Position numbers and translations under genes: made by a program
Source of the DNA: a virus
Virus record (IMG/VR): IMGVR_UViG_3300046171_000315
Coordinates: 1-38,199 of that record
Reading direction: 5' to 3' (one strand)
DNA: 38,199 nt
In this document: piece after piece, positions 14,539 to 22,438 of the stretch
Layout: each line of letters starts with the position of its first letter
Position numbering within the stretch: position 1 is the first letter of the stretch
The notes under the pieces: model-generated
Seen by the model: the letters and a program-made list of their open reading frames with translations, nothing else
What the model was told of the DNA's origin: nothing
Database searches by the model: none

Positions 14539-17500
14539 TGACACCGACAACACTAGGCTTTGATGGAAAATACCGAGAAAGGTTTTTATTCAATACCACA
14601 ATAATGGATCAATTTTTTACAGGGGTTCTTCCTCCAAACACAATCGATGTGCAGGTTTCTATAAGAGGGTCTTCTTATGCCTCCAATCCTGACTTAATCG
14701 TATTCGAGGATACCTCTTGGTCATTCCCCAACCCAAGTGTGTTTCCTGATGGGTTTGAACTATTAGATGGTGAAAACACTATCTTGATTAGGGCTATTTT
14801 GGCTAATGGTGATGTAACTCCTCCCTGTGAGATACGAGCCATTCTTGCAAAGGAATCAAGCACTTCTCTCGTTGCGGAAGTACCCACCAATATTTCTCTT
14901 GTCAGACACAACACCCACACAACAATTTTGTGCGATGGTGTTTCATCGGCAATAGGGTACAACTTTTATGCCTCCTTAACCTCAGGAGGAGGTTCCTCAG
15001 GGTATGTGAGATTAAATGCCAACACTGTAATATCAGGGACAGACGTCCGAGAAGAAACCTCTTTATTTTCGGTGGAGGCAGAAGAGGACATCTTATTAAA
15101 TTCGGATGGAACGCACTTGGCAGATCCAACATTTATTGGTGTGTCAACGCAGCAAAAAAATCAATTAGGAATTAATCTTAAAGAGACTTTGGTATCCCAA
15201 GTAGAAGTTCCTGAATCTACAAGCACCGTAAAAACTTCTGTTTCCGTATCTTCAATTGATATCAAACAGAGGTTTTCCTTTGACCATTATCGAAGCGGAG
15301 GAGCGACCACCGTTCCTGCAACAATACCAAATGCTTCTTTCTCTGCTCTTCTTGACTCTGACCTTTTGTATTATGTGATTACTGCCATTTACTTTGACCT
15401 TGACTTGAATTTGCAATTTGAAAGCCCCTTCTCTGTGGAAGTTGTGGGTAGTCCATTAGGCATCACAACTTCTATTGTGAGCCTGCCAAGAGTCACAAGA
15501 CAGGACATTCGTAATAATTTTATTGGAGATGTTTTAAGGGCACACCCTGACCTAAGAGTCGAACCGAATTCTGTTTTGTCGGATACTGTAATACAACCCT
15601 TTTCTACTGAGGTCGAGAGAGTTCGATTTATCATTGACTTTATGCACAGATCTCAATCCTTCTCGACTCTTCTTGTTTTAGATGATCCTTCAAATTCAGG
15701 AGAGTCCCAACCTTTCGTAGATTCCTCTTACAAACAAGCCCTGCAAACCTCTTTTAACTTATCAAATGGGCAACAAGTACAAGCCTTGATAGACTCTTTG
15801 TTTGAGCATAGAGCATCGAATTATGGAATAGAAAGGCGATTAGGGCGGAGATCTATTGGAAGAGTCACGCTGTTTACAACAACAAGCCCTTCAAGAACTT
15901 TGTTTGTACCAAGCGGAACTTTCATTTCATCTCGGTTTTATACAACACAGCCCGTATCGATGTATGTGAATCAGTTAGCCTCCTACTACAATCCATCTCT
16001 CAGACGATGGGAGGTGGAGGTTACCGCTGAGTCGGTTGAGGTTGGCACACAAGGGAATGTTCTCGAAGGAGGGGTGAGTGGCACAGTATTAGGGTTGAGT
16101 GTGGTAAACGGCTCGGCTTTCTTTGGAGGGCAGGACAGAGAAACAAATGCTCAATTAGCCCGAAGGACAATGAATTCATTAGCAAGTGTGGATACAGGAA
16201 CAGAAAGAGGGTACTTGCAATTGGCAGCCGATATCGTTGGTGTTCGGAATGTCCAAGTAGTTCCATCAGGGCACGCTTTAATGCAAAGGGATCTTGACGA
16301 TTCAGGAGTGCATAGAGGGGGCAAGGTTGATCTATGGATTAGGGGGTCGAGTTTTTCTCAAGTCACAGACAATTTTGCTTTTCAATATACTCTTGCTAAA
16401 GACATTCAATTTGAGATAGTGGGGTCTCCTTTGAACCTGATATTTAGGGCATCGGACGATCTTCTTTCAGAGAGCACCCCTATACTTGAAATGTTGCAGG
16501 ACACAACAGCAGAACTCTCTTTCCGAAATGCAAGTACAGGGCAGACGTTTGATTTGACAGGTGTTGTTGTTCTTTCTTACAACACTATTCAGTTGTCCTC
16601 TAGTGTAGACCAACCGAATTTTTCTTATGGGGATGTCCTGTTTGGGGATTACAGAAGGTTAGATGGGTCATCTTTTACTTTTACAAGACAGCCTGCACAG
16701 GAGATAATTTCTGTTGTTGGGACGATAAGTGGGTCTTTGCCCACAAGTTCTTTTGAGTTGGTGACACCTACTGCTCCTCTTGATAAAGGTTCTTCTATTC
16801 AAGCAGGCTCTTACTTAAATATAATTGGTTACACAAACAGCAGTGGGGCGAGAGTGCCCTCAGGACAGGCGATTGTTGTTTCTAATGAAAGCCACGTCAT
16901 TATGGGAGGCTATTCAGAGTACTTGAATAACTTGGGCATAGACTCCTTGACCGTTGTGGTAACAAGTCCTGATGGTCTGACTACTTATAGATCTCCAAGC
17001 CATTCGAGCGGTATTTCTGACTACACCTTTGTAAGGGGCAGCGAATCAACACCGCTTGCTATAAAGAGAACTGATAACAGCGAAATCAAGTCAGGAAGTA
17101 CGGTTCTTGTTTCTTACCAACACGATGAAAATTTCACAGTGACTTACACAACCAATTCTTCTGTTATTGCAATACAAGAAAGCATAAATACAAAGAAGCA
17201 TGTCACTGCTGATGTTTTGGTAAAAAGTTCTGTTGAAGTGCCTGTCGACTTGGAGTTATCGGTTGCTTTAGTGTTGGGAGCAAGCCCTGCTACCGCAGAC
17301 AGGGCTATTCGTACCAACCTTGCAAACTTTTTCAATAACTTGAAAGCAGGAGATCCTGTCAGACAATCGGATATCGTGGACATCGTAGATTCTTCTGAAG
17401 GGGTTTCTTATGTCGTAGTTCCGATTTCTCGAATGACAAGGCAAGAGGGTTCTCTAGTTGTTTCCGAAACCTTATCTGTTTCGCAAAACAACGATGTTAT

Positions 17501-18089
17501 TTATCTTTCGGGAATGTCCAATAATTTGGTGAGTGTGTATCTAGTACAAGACTCTCTTTTCTTTCCTACTTATGACACAGGAGGCTTAGACAAAGACTTT
17601 AGGGGGGTTTACATCAACGACTCTCTATTGGTGAATGTTGAAAGATTGTCCTCAACCGCAGAAAATGTGTCTAGTGCTTCGGCTCTTACATCTGCTCCCA
17701 ACCGTTCTTATATTGTGGGTAATGAAGGGGCGGTCATCTTAGGGTACACGGATGACCAAACCTTGATTGATCAAGGCTACACCGATATCTTTGCTCGCCA
17801 AGATTACAGGAAAAGTTTGACCCAAAACCGAGTTCTTGTTTCCTGTGCTGCTAGTGAAGATATTACAACAAAGAATTTGAAGGTCACCTATTACGTTTCT
17901 TATGACAGAGGTGTCAGAAACCTTGACCCCATAGAGGTCGAGTACCACACATTGGGGGAACTAACTGTTACATACGATGAGGATGTTGCCTTACAAAGTC
18001 GAAGCCTCTACTCAGGTTCAGGCGGTGGGTCATCGGCAAGTGGCTCAAGTGGTTATAGTTCAGGCGGATCTTCATCAGGAGGTTACTAA
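14538..18089 (+). CDS. Baseplate wedge protein, Baseplate_J/gp6-like
   Basis: 1183 aa. After ~400 residues of beta-rich N-terminal modules (including an Ig-like LVAEVPTNISLVRHNTHTTI segment) comes a typical Baseplate_J core at about 430-585: FVPSGTFISSRFYTTQPVSM, EVEVTAESVEVGTQGNV, NAQLARRTMNSLASVDTGTE, then VRNVQVVPSG. The C-terminal J module is at about 880-970: KSSVEVPVDLELSVALVLGA followed by a G-D-P-V-R-Q-S-D-I-V-D-I-V helix and SYVVVPISRM. T4 gp6 and P2 gpJ carry the same core and form the wedge dimers that clamp the hub. A ~300-residue insertion separates the modules. The last ~25 residues are almost only Gly, Ser and Tyr, probably a flexible tail. Both ends overlap neighbouring genes by TAATG. 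Confidence 0.85.
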   Translation: MTPTTLGFDGKYRERFLFNTTIMDQFFTGVLPPNTIDVQVSIRGSSYASNPDLIVFEDTSWSFPNPSVFPDGFELLDGENTILIRAILANGDVTPPCEIRAILAKESSTSLVAEVPTNISLVRHNTHTTILCDGVSSAIGYNFYASLTSGGGSSGYVRLNANTVISGTDVREETSLFSVEAEEDILLNSDGTHLADPTFIGVSTQQKNQLGINLKETLVSQVEVPESTSTVKTSVSVSSIDIKQRFSFDHYRSGGATTVPATIPNASFSALLDSDLLYYVITAIYFDLDLNLQFESPFSVEVVGSPLGITTSIVSLPRVTRQDIRNNFIGDVLRAHPDLRVEPNSVLSDTVIQPFSTEVERVRFIIDFMHRSQSFSTLLVLDDPSNSGESQPFVDSSYKQALQTSFNLSNGQQVQALIDSLFEHRASNYGIERRLGRRSIGRVTLFTTTSPSRTLFVPSGTFISSRFYTTQPVSMYVNQLASYYNPSLRRWEVEVTAESVEVGTQGNVLEGGVSGTVLGLSVVNGSAFFGGQDRETNAQLARRTMNSLASVDTGTERGYLQLAADIVGVRNVQVVPSGHALMQRDLDDSGVHRGGKVDLWIRGSSFSQVTDNFAFQYTLAKDIQFEIVGSPLNLIFRASDDLLSESTPILEMLQDTTAELSFRNASTGQTFDLTGVVVLSYNTIQLSSSVDQPNFSYGDVLFGDYRRLDGSSFTFTRQPAQEIISVVGTISGSLPTSSFELVTPTAPLDKGSSIQAGSYLNIIGYTNSSGARVPSGQAIVVSNESHVIMGGYSEYLNNLGIDSLTVVVTSPDGLTTYRSPSHSSGISDYTFVRGSESTPLAIKRTDNSEIKSGSTVLVSYQHDENFTVTYTTNSSVIAIQESINTKKHVTADVLVKSSVEVPVDLELSVALVLGASPATADRAIRTNLANFFNNLKAGDPVRQSDIVDIVDSSEGVSYVVVPISRMTRQEGSLVVSETLSVSQNNDVIYLSGMSNNLVSVYLVQDSLFFPTYDTGGLDKDFRGVYINDSLLVNVERLSSTAENVSSASALTSAPNRSYIVGNEGAVILGYTDDQTLIDQGYTDIFARQDYRKSLTQNRVLVSCAASEDITTKNLKVTYYVSYDRGVRNLDPIEVEYHTLGELTVTYDEDVALQSRSLYSGSGGGSSASGSSGYSSGGSSSGGY

Positions 18090-18322
18090 TGTCTAATCCC
18101 TATAAAACAGGAATCACTCAAAACCCAAGCCCTTTGCAGGAAGAGGGTCATGACTTTGAAAAGAAAGTTCAAGCAGAAGCCGAATATATAATGAAAAGAT
18201 TTTTGGTAATGCTTCCGAGCAACTATGTGGCACAGAAGACGGACCTTTCTATACCCTGCAATTCAAGGCAATGGCAGAGGCACTTGCGAGAGTTCAAATC
18301 TCTGTTCAGCAAATGGGCTTAG
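18089..18322 (+). CDS. Baseplate wedge/tail protein, 5' segment (continues after a -1 frame change)
   Basis: Starts at the TAATG overlap with the J-like gene. Residues 1-38 (MSNPYKTGITQNPSPLQEEG ... AEYIMKRF) read as a normal N-terminus, but beyond the T5 run at 18200-18204 this frame gives unconvincing protein and ends at TAG 18320-18322. The neighbouring frame carries good coding sense from about 18160 onwards with no usable start. Joined at the T5 run, the protein has 422 aa. A separate 77-aa protein is possible but less likely. Confidence 0.5.
   Translation: MSNPYKTGITQNPSPLQEEGHDFEKKVQAEAEYIMKRFLVMLPSNYVAQKTDLSIPCNSRQWQRHLREFKSLFSKWA
18199..18205 (+). other. Probable -1 frame-change point (A TTT TTG)
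   Basis: Frame 1 reads AGA TTT TTG GTA; frame 2 reads ATT TTT GGT AAT. A -1 slip, or one missing T in the run, gives KRFFGNASEQLCGTEDGPFY. A TTT TTG is not a perfect X-XXY-YYZ heptamer because the first base is A, so efficient ribosomal slippage is uncertain. T5 is also a simple target for indel error. Confidence 0.4.
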
Positions 18323-19356
18323 ACTCTGCTTATGAATTTACAAGACCTGAACTTATGTGGCAAATACTTGGCTCTATGGTGTTCCCTAAGATAACGGAAA
18401 ACCTAATGCAACCACCCATTGTAGAAGGGGATGTTCCTTATCGAGATTTTTTGAAGCAGATGGTCATTCTTCTTTTGCAAGGTTCAACGAAGAACTCAAT
18501 TCAAACAGGTGCAGGATTATTGACCGATGCTGATGTCACTGTCATAGAAAAATCTATCGCATCTTCTCTTGAAGATTCCGCTTGGGGACTTGAAGATCAA
18601 TTCACTTTTGAGGTCAATGTTGAAAAGAATGGTGGAACAGAGTTCCCTGACAAACCTTTTGATCTCCTTTACAATGTTTCTGTTATTCTCGATGCTCTTA
18701 AACCTGCCCATACACTCTTTGAGTATCGGCATATATTTCGTGAGGTTTTTGGAACTTTCTTCCAAGACGAAATGTTTCTCCAACAGGACATTTATTATTA
18801 CGATGACTTTCGTAAGTATTGTCTTGGATTGAAGAACATATCAGGCTCAGGGTATATCCTATCCAATAGACAGTATCTTTCAGACCCTCTTCGCTCGTTT
18901 TCTAGTGTTCAAAAAGGCAGCACCCTTTATATAGGAGATGTCCCCTACGAGGTTGAAAGTAGTCACCATTTTATCGGAGGGGATGATACCGCTCGGTACT
19001 ACACAACAAGCCCCACAGGACTACAAGGGTTGGCTACTGTCGAAGGATCAGTACTAACAGACCCTTGTCAAGATTGGTCGCTTGCCGCAGAGGGAGAGAT
19101 TCTTACTTTCCAAGAGGGTATCAATGTGGGGGCTGCATACCGCTTACAAGATGTTTTAGGTTCGAATGGGGGTAGTGTTGGCTTCGTTAGCGGAGGGGGC
19201 ACACAGGTGCGGATATGCCCCTCTATTGTCAAAGTCACGACAAGGCTGCCTGTTGCATCAGGTACTGTGTCTTATACAATAACATTGGACAGATTAGGGG
19301 TGAAGGAAGTGAGAGAAGTGTCCAATGAAGATGTCTCCCTTCAATGTTATCTTTGA
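18202..19356 (+). CDS. Baseplate wedge/tail protein, main segment (gpI/wedge position)
   Basis: About 384 residues from GNASEQLCGTEDGPFYTLQF to the TGA at 19354. ATG 18271 is the first ATG in this frame, but starting there would drop the coherent TEDGPFYTLQFK segment and it lacks a good ribosome binding site. The N-terminal part is helical (MAEALARVQISVQQMGLD, YEFTRPELMWQILGSMVFP), the middle is mixed, and the last ~130 residues are beta-rich (SRQ/SNRQYLSDPLRSF onward). Following the J-like gene, it occupies the place of tail protein I or another wedge component. Function is inferred from order only. Confidence 0.6.
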   Translation, partial: FGNASEQLCGTEDGPFYTLQFKAMAEALARVQISVQQMGLDSAYEFTRPELMWQILGSMVFPKITENLMQPPIVEGDVPYRDFLKQMVILLLQGSTKNSIQTGAGLLTDADVTVIEKSIASSLEDSAWGLEDQFTFEVNVEKNGGTEFPDKPFDLLYNVSVILDALKPAHTLFEYRHIFREVFGTFFQDEMFLQQDIYYYDDFRKYCLGLKNISGSGYILSNRQYLSDPLRSFSSVQKGSTLYIGDVPYEVESSHHFIGGDDTARYYTTSPTGLQGLATVEGSVLTDPCQDWSLAAEGEILTFQEGINVGAAYRLQDVLGSNGGSVGFVSGGGTQVRICPSIVKVTTRLPVASGTVSYTITLDRLGVKEVREVSNEDVSLQCYL

Positions 19357-19398
19357 TAATTCCTTTATATTTCTGATTTGTAAAAAAGCGAGGTAAAT

Positions 19399-20451
19399 AT
19401 GCAAAGTCGGGTTTCGCTATTGGCAGATCGATACATGATACGAAAAGCCTGTGAGATAGCCTATTCAGACATCACAAAAATACGAACAGCCTCTCTGAGC
19501 AAAAGAGCACAGAGAGTTCGGTCAGAGTTTTCTGTGGAGTTGTTAGAGGCATTCGCTTATCCTTTTGTGGGAAGAATAGCCGCAAAGGGCATTGGAGTAA
19601 AGGATATTGCCAAGAAGGTTAAGGATATTTGGGGTGCGTTCAAAAAAGCCCCTAAGTATTGGAACAAATTCAAAGAGATGTTGGGCATTAAGTCCAAGAA
19701 TATTGTTGGTCTTATTGCTGAATTGCCAAAGAAACTTATGGGTTTTTTTAAGCAGGGCATGAAAGCAATAGGAACAGCCACCAAATCTCTTGTGAAATCA
19801 TTGGGAGACTTCGTTAAGATTTTTGCCGCTATTTCATCAAAGACAGCCATTTTCAATCAGTTGATGGAAAAGATAATGCCTTTGTTGAAGAATAATCCTG
19901 CTACTTTATGGGTGACAGAGAAAATAGACAAAGCCACAAACACTGCTAAGAACTTTCTCAGCAAGGTAAATCTTGGTCAGGGCAGTGGAACAGCCCTAGA
20001 CTTCTTCAAGGGCATTCTTGATTGGCTTTTGAATAGCAAGGTCTCTAATGCTTTAGGAACTCCTCTCAAAGCCTATGTGTTTTTTAACATTTGGATTAAT
20101 GTGACCGAGATTTCTTGGGACTTTACAGGGATAGCAAAAGGGATGTTGGGTTTGATATCTTGGAATGAACTCTTTGCTTCTTTGCCTGAGAGTGGTGTTG
20201 GATTTGTGATTTCTTTAATCTTAGGAGCAGCCTTCCCAAGTATCGCTCTATTCGGACCTTCGGCAGGCTCAATCCTTACAAAGATAACGGGCAATTGGTT
20301 GATGTTTGTCGCCCCTGTTTTCCAAATAATGATAATGGCGAAGGAGAAATTAATTAAATATGGCAAAGGGGTTGTAAAGTTCCTTTGGGATAAGATTGGT
20401 ATCGACGATTGGCAAGAGCAGGGTCTGCCTGAGTCATTATCCTTAGCCTAA
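19399..20451 (+). CDS. Virion-associated protein with hydrophobic C-terminal helices
   Basis: 350 aa, ATG with GAGG about 6 nt upstream. The N-terminal half is basic and helical with repeated Lys-rich amphipathic segments (IAAKGIGVKDIAKKVKDIWG). The C-terminal part has two or three hydrophobic stretches long enough to cross a membrane, near residues 225-255, 265-290 (GVGFVISLILGAAFPSIALFG) and 300-315 (LMFVAPVFQIMIMA). There is no signal peptide. A protein with this layout in a baseplate operon could be an injected or pore-forming virion protein or a membrane-docking component. I recognise no family. Confidence 0.5.
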   Translation: MQSRVSLLADRYMIRKACEIAYSDITKIRTASLSKRAQRVRSEFSVELLEAFAYPFVGRIAAKGIGVKDIAKKVKDIWGAFKKAPKYWNKFKEMLGIKSKNIVGLIAELPKKLMGFFKQGMKAIGTATKSLVKSLGDFVKIFAAISSKTAIFNQLMEKIMPLLKNNPATLWVTEKIDKATNTAKNFLSKVNLGQGSGTALDFFKGILDWLLNSKVSNALGTPLKAYVFFNIWINVTEISWDFTGIAKGMLGLISWNELFASLPESGVGFVISLILGAAFPSIALFGPSAGSILTKITGNWLMFVAPVFQIMIMAKEKLIKYGKGVVKFLWDKIGIDDWQEQGLPESLSLA

Positions 20452-20505
20452 TCAATAACTTGTCTATAGAACCATCCTTTTTGAAAATGTTTATTGGAGT
20501 AACAG

Positions 20506-21936
20506 ATGCCTAAGTCAAATAGAAGAATCTCTCGCCAAAATGATTGTATGCTAAACAAAATAGAGATTGTGGATGAAAGCACCTTATTCGGAATAGGTAT
20601 GATGGCGGCTCTCGTGATGAAAGGTTACGATGGGAATGGCGACCTTGCTGTTGAATCCGCAAAGTTTGTTTATGATGTGTTGCAAAGTTGGGACGACGCA
20701 CAAGCGGAATTCGATGATATGGCATCCGCCATTAATAAGAAAAACAGGCAAGGATTTTTGGACTCTTTTGTTAGTTACACTGAGTCAGAGAATGACCTAA
20801 TTGATGCTTTGGAAGATGTTTCTGAGGTGTTTTCTCATACGAATTTTTCTTTCGATCAAGATGTTTCTGACATAGATACCATGTACGAAGAGTTGGATTC
20901 TTTTACCGATGGGAACAAGTTGATGGGGCTTTTCACTGTTCCTGCGGAGGTTGCAGAAGCGAAGAAGGAAAGAGAAGATAAGAACAAAGCACTGAAACAA
21001 ATGAGAGAAGACTTTGAAGCATTGCAAGATGACCTCGATGATGTTCAAGCAGATATGGCAGTGAAGATTTTTGATTTTTATGACCTCTCTGTTGATGTTC
21101 GATTACAAACCGCTCTCAACGAAATCAAGAGAGAACTTGATAGTGTAAAGGCAGAGGAAGCCGACACGGTAAAAACCCTTAAAAAATTGAAGAAGCAAAA
21201 AGGTCGTGCAAGTAAAAAAGAAAGAACACGAATCAACAAACAAAGAGCCAAGTATCAAGATGAACTCTTAGATATACAGAGCCGTATCCCCTCCTTGAGC
21301 AAGCCTGATGTCGAAGAACTTACAGCGATAGCAGAAGAGCAGAATGCCACTGCCGCAGCAGCCTTGAAGAGTGCGAGAGCAGAGAGAGAACGTTTGTTGA
21401 AGGAACAGAAAGAGTTGCTTTCTGAGATTGATGAAGCAACAGAATTGTTAAGAAACTCAGGCTTAGGTTTGATTCTCAATACAGATGAGAATGGGGATAC
21501 AGAAGCCTTACAGCAATTTCTGACCTTCGAAGGAAAACGCAGCAATGTTTATGATGCTGCGAAGAAGAAACTTAAATCCTTAGCGAAACTCATCAAGAAT
21601 GAGCAGAAAACTTTGAAGCCTTTGAGCATAAATGTTCCTTATCTTGATGCCTGCCTTCTACTCCATAACTATTCCAAGAAGGATTACCCTTTGACAGCCC
21701 TCAGAACTTTTTTACAAAGAGCCTTGTTGGGACAAAGATGCTTGTCGAGAAAGGATTGGAACGATTCTAATATGATGGACAAGTCTTATTGGGACAAAAA
21801 GATAAAAGAGGTCAGATCTTTTTATGATGGCAGGTACGGATCACACGCAATAATCGCAGAAGCCATCATCGACCAAACGAAAAAGACTCCTCCTAATTTC
21901 CAAGCCTATCTCAAAGACCCTAAGAGACTGCGGTAA
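20506..21936 (+). CDS. Coiled-coil protein of unknown function
   Basis: 476 aa. ATG 20506 has GGAG (20496-20499) 6 nt before it. Residues about 155-185, 205-265 and 275-315 are strongly charged, heptad-like helices (KALKQMREDFEALQDDLDDV; LKSARAERERLLKEQKELLS) that should form long coiled coils. The C-terminal ~150 residues are a compact globular-looking domain with NVPYLDACLLLHNYSKKDYP and several Trp/Tyr. I do not recognise a family. Its place in the late operon after the baseplate genes suggests a virion or assembly protein. Confidence 0.55.
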   Translation: MPKSNRRISRQNDCMLNKIEIVDESTLFGIGMMAALVMKGYDGNGDLAVESAKFVYDVLQSWDDAQAEFDDMASAINKKNRQGFLDSFVSYTESENDLIDALEDVSEVFSHTNFSFDQDVSDIDTMYEELDSFTDGNKLMGLFTVPAEVAEAKKEREDKNKALKQMREDFEALQDDLDDVQADMAVKIFDFYDLSVDVRLQTALNEIKRELDSVKAEEADTVKTLKKLKKQKGRASKKERTRINKQRAKYQDELLDIQSRIPSLSKPDVEELTAIAEEQNATAAAALKSARAERERLLKEQKELLSEIDEATELLRNSGLGLILNTDENGDTEALQQFLTFEGKRSNVYDAAKKKLKSLAKLIKNEQKTLKPLSINVPYLDACLLLHNYSKKDYPLTALRTFLQRALLGQRCLSRKDWNDSNMMDKSYWDKKIKEVRSFYDGRYGSHAIIAEAIIDQTKKTPPNFQAYLKDPKRLR

Positions 21937-21967
21937 TACAACAATGAAAACAATAAAGGAGCGAATT

Positions 21968-22429
21968 ATGGACCCGATTACAATAGCAATACTCGCATTT
22001 TTAGGTGGGAGTTTGGTTACAGGTGGGACTATCTTTGGTATTCAGAAAGCCAAAGAGGATAAGATACAAGAAACAACTGAGTTGGTAGCGGCTATCGGTC
22101 AGTTGAAAGATCAACTCGGAGAGGGACAAAAACAGGTGATGATAAACCTGACAGATGAAGACCTCTTGAAAGATGCTTGTTCCACTGACTATATCAAAGA
22201 GCAAGGAGATAGTCTTTGCAGAGAGATGTTCTGTCGTATGCAGAATAGAGGACTTGATAAGGGTGCAACACAGGCAGAGTGCGAGAATATTAGCCATATC
22301 ACCAACAGCAAACACAGATTGGAAACTTGTATGCCTTATTGGGGTGAAGACACCATCTTAGAAGATGGCGGCTTCAATAAGAATAGCAAGTATGCCATTT
22401 GTATGAATGTGTTTGAGAGCAGAGAATAG
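21968..22429 (+). CDS. Small membrane-anchored protein with six-cysteine domain
   Basis: 153 aa if started at ATG 21968, preferred to ATG 21944 because AAGGAG (21956-21961) lies 6 nt before it. Residues 3-25 (ITIAILAFLGGSLVTGGTIF) form one transmembrane helix, followed by a charged stalk and a ~90-residue domain with six cysteines (DACST, SLCRE, MFCRM, AECEN, ETCMP, AICMN). An even number of cysteines behind an N-terminal anchor suggests a disulfide-bonded domain outside the cytoplasm, or a metal site. It could be a membrane-docking, lysis-related (spanin-like) or virion protein. No lipobox is present. Confidence 0.55.
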   Translation: MDPITIAILAFLGGSLVTGGTIFGIQKAKEDKIQETTELVAAIGQLKDQLGEGQKQVMINLTDEDLLKDACSTDYIKEQGDSLCREMFCRMQNRGLDKGATQAECENISHITNSKHRLETCMPYWGEDTILEDGGFNKNSKYAICMNVFESRE

Positions 22430-22438
22430 GAGTCTTTG

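Noticed and set aside
21944-21967. Upstream ATG giving an 8-residue longer membrane protein
   Set aside because: AAGGAG is ideally spaced for ATG 21968, not for ATG 21944, and the extra residues precede a normal membrane anchor.
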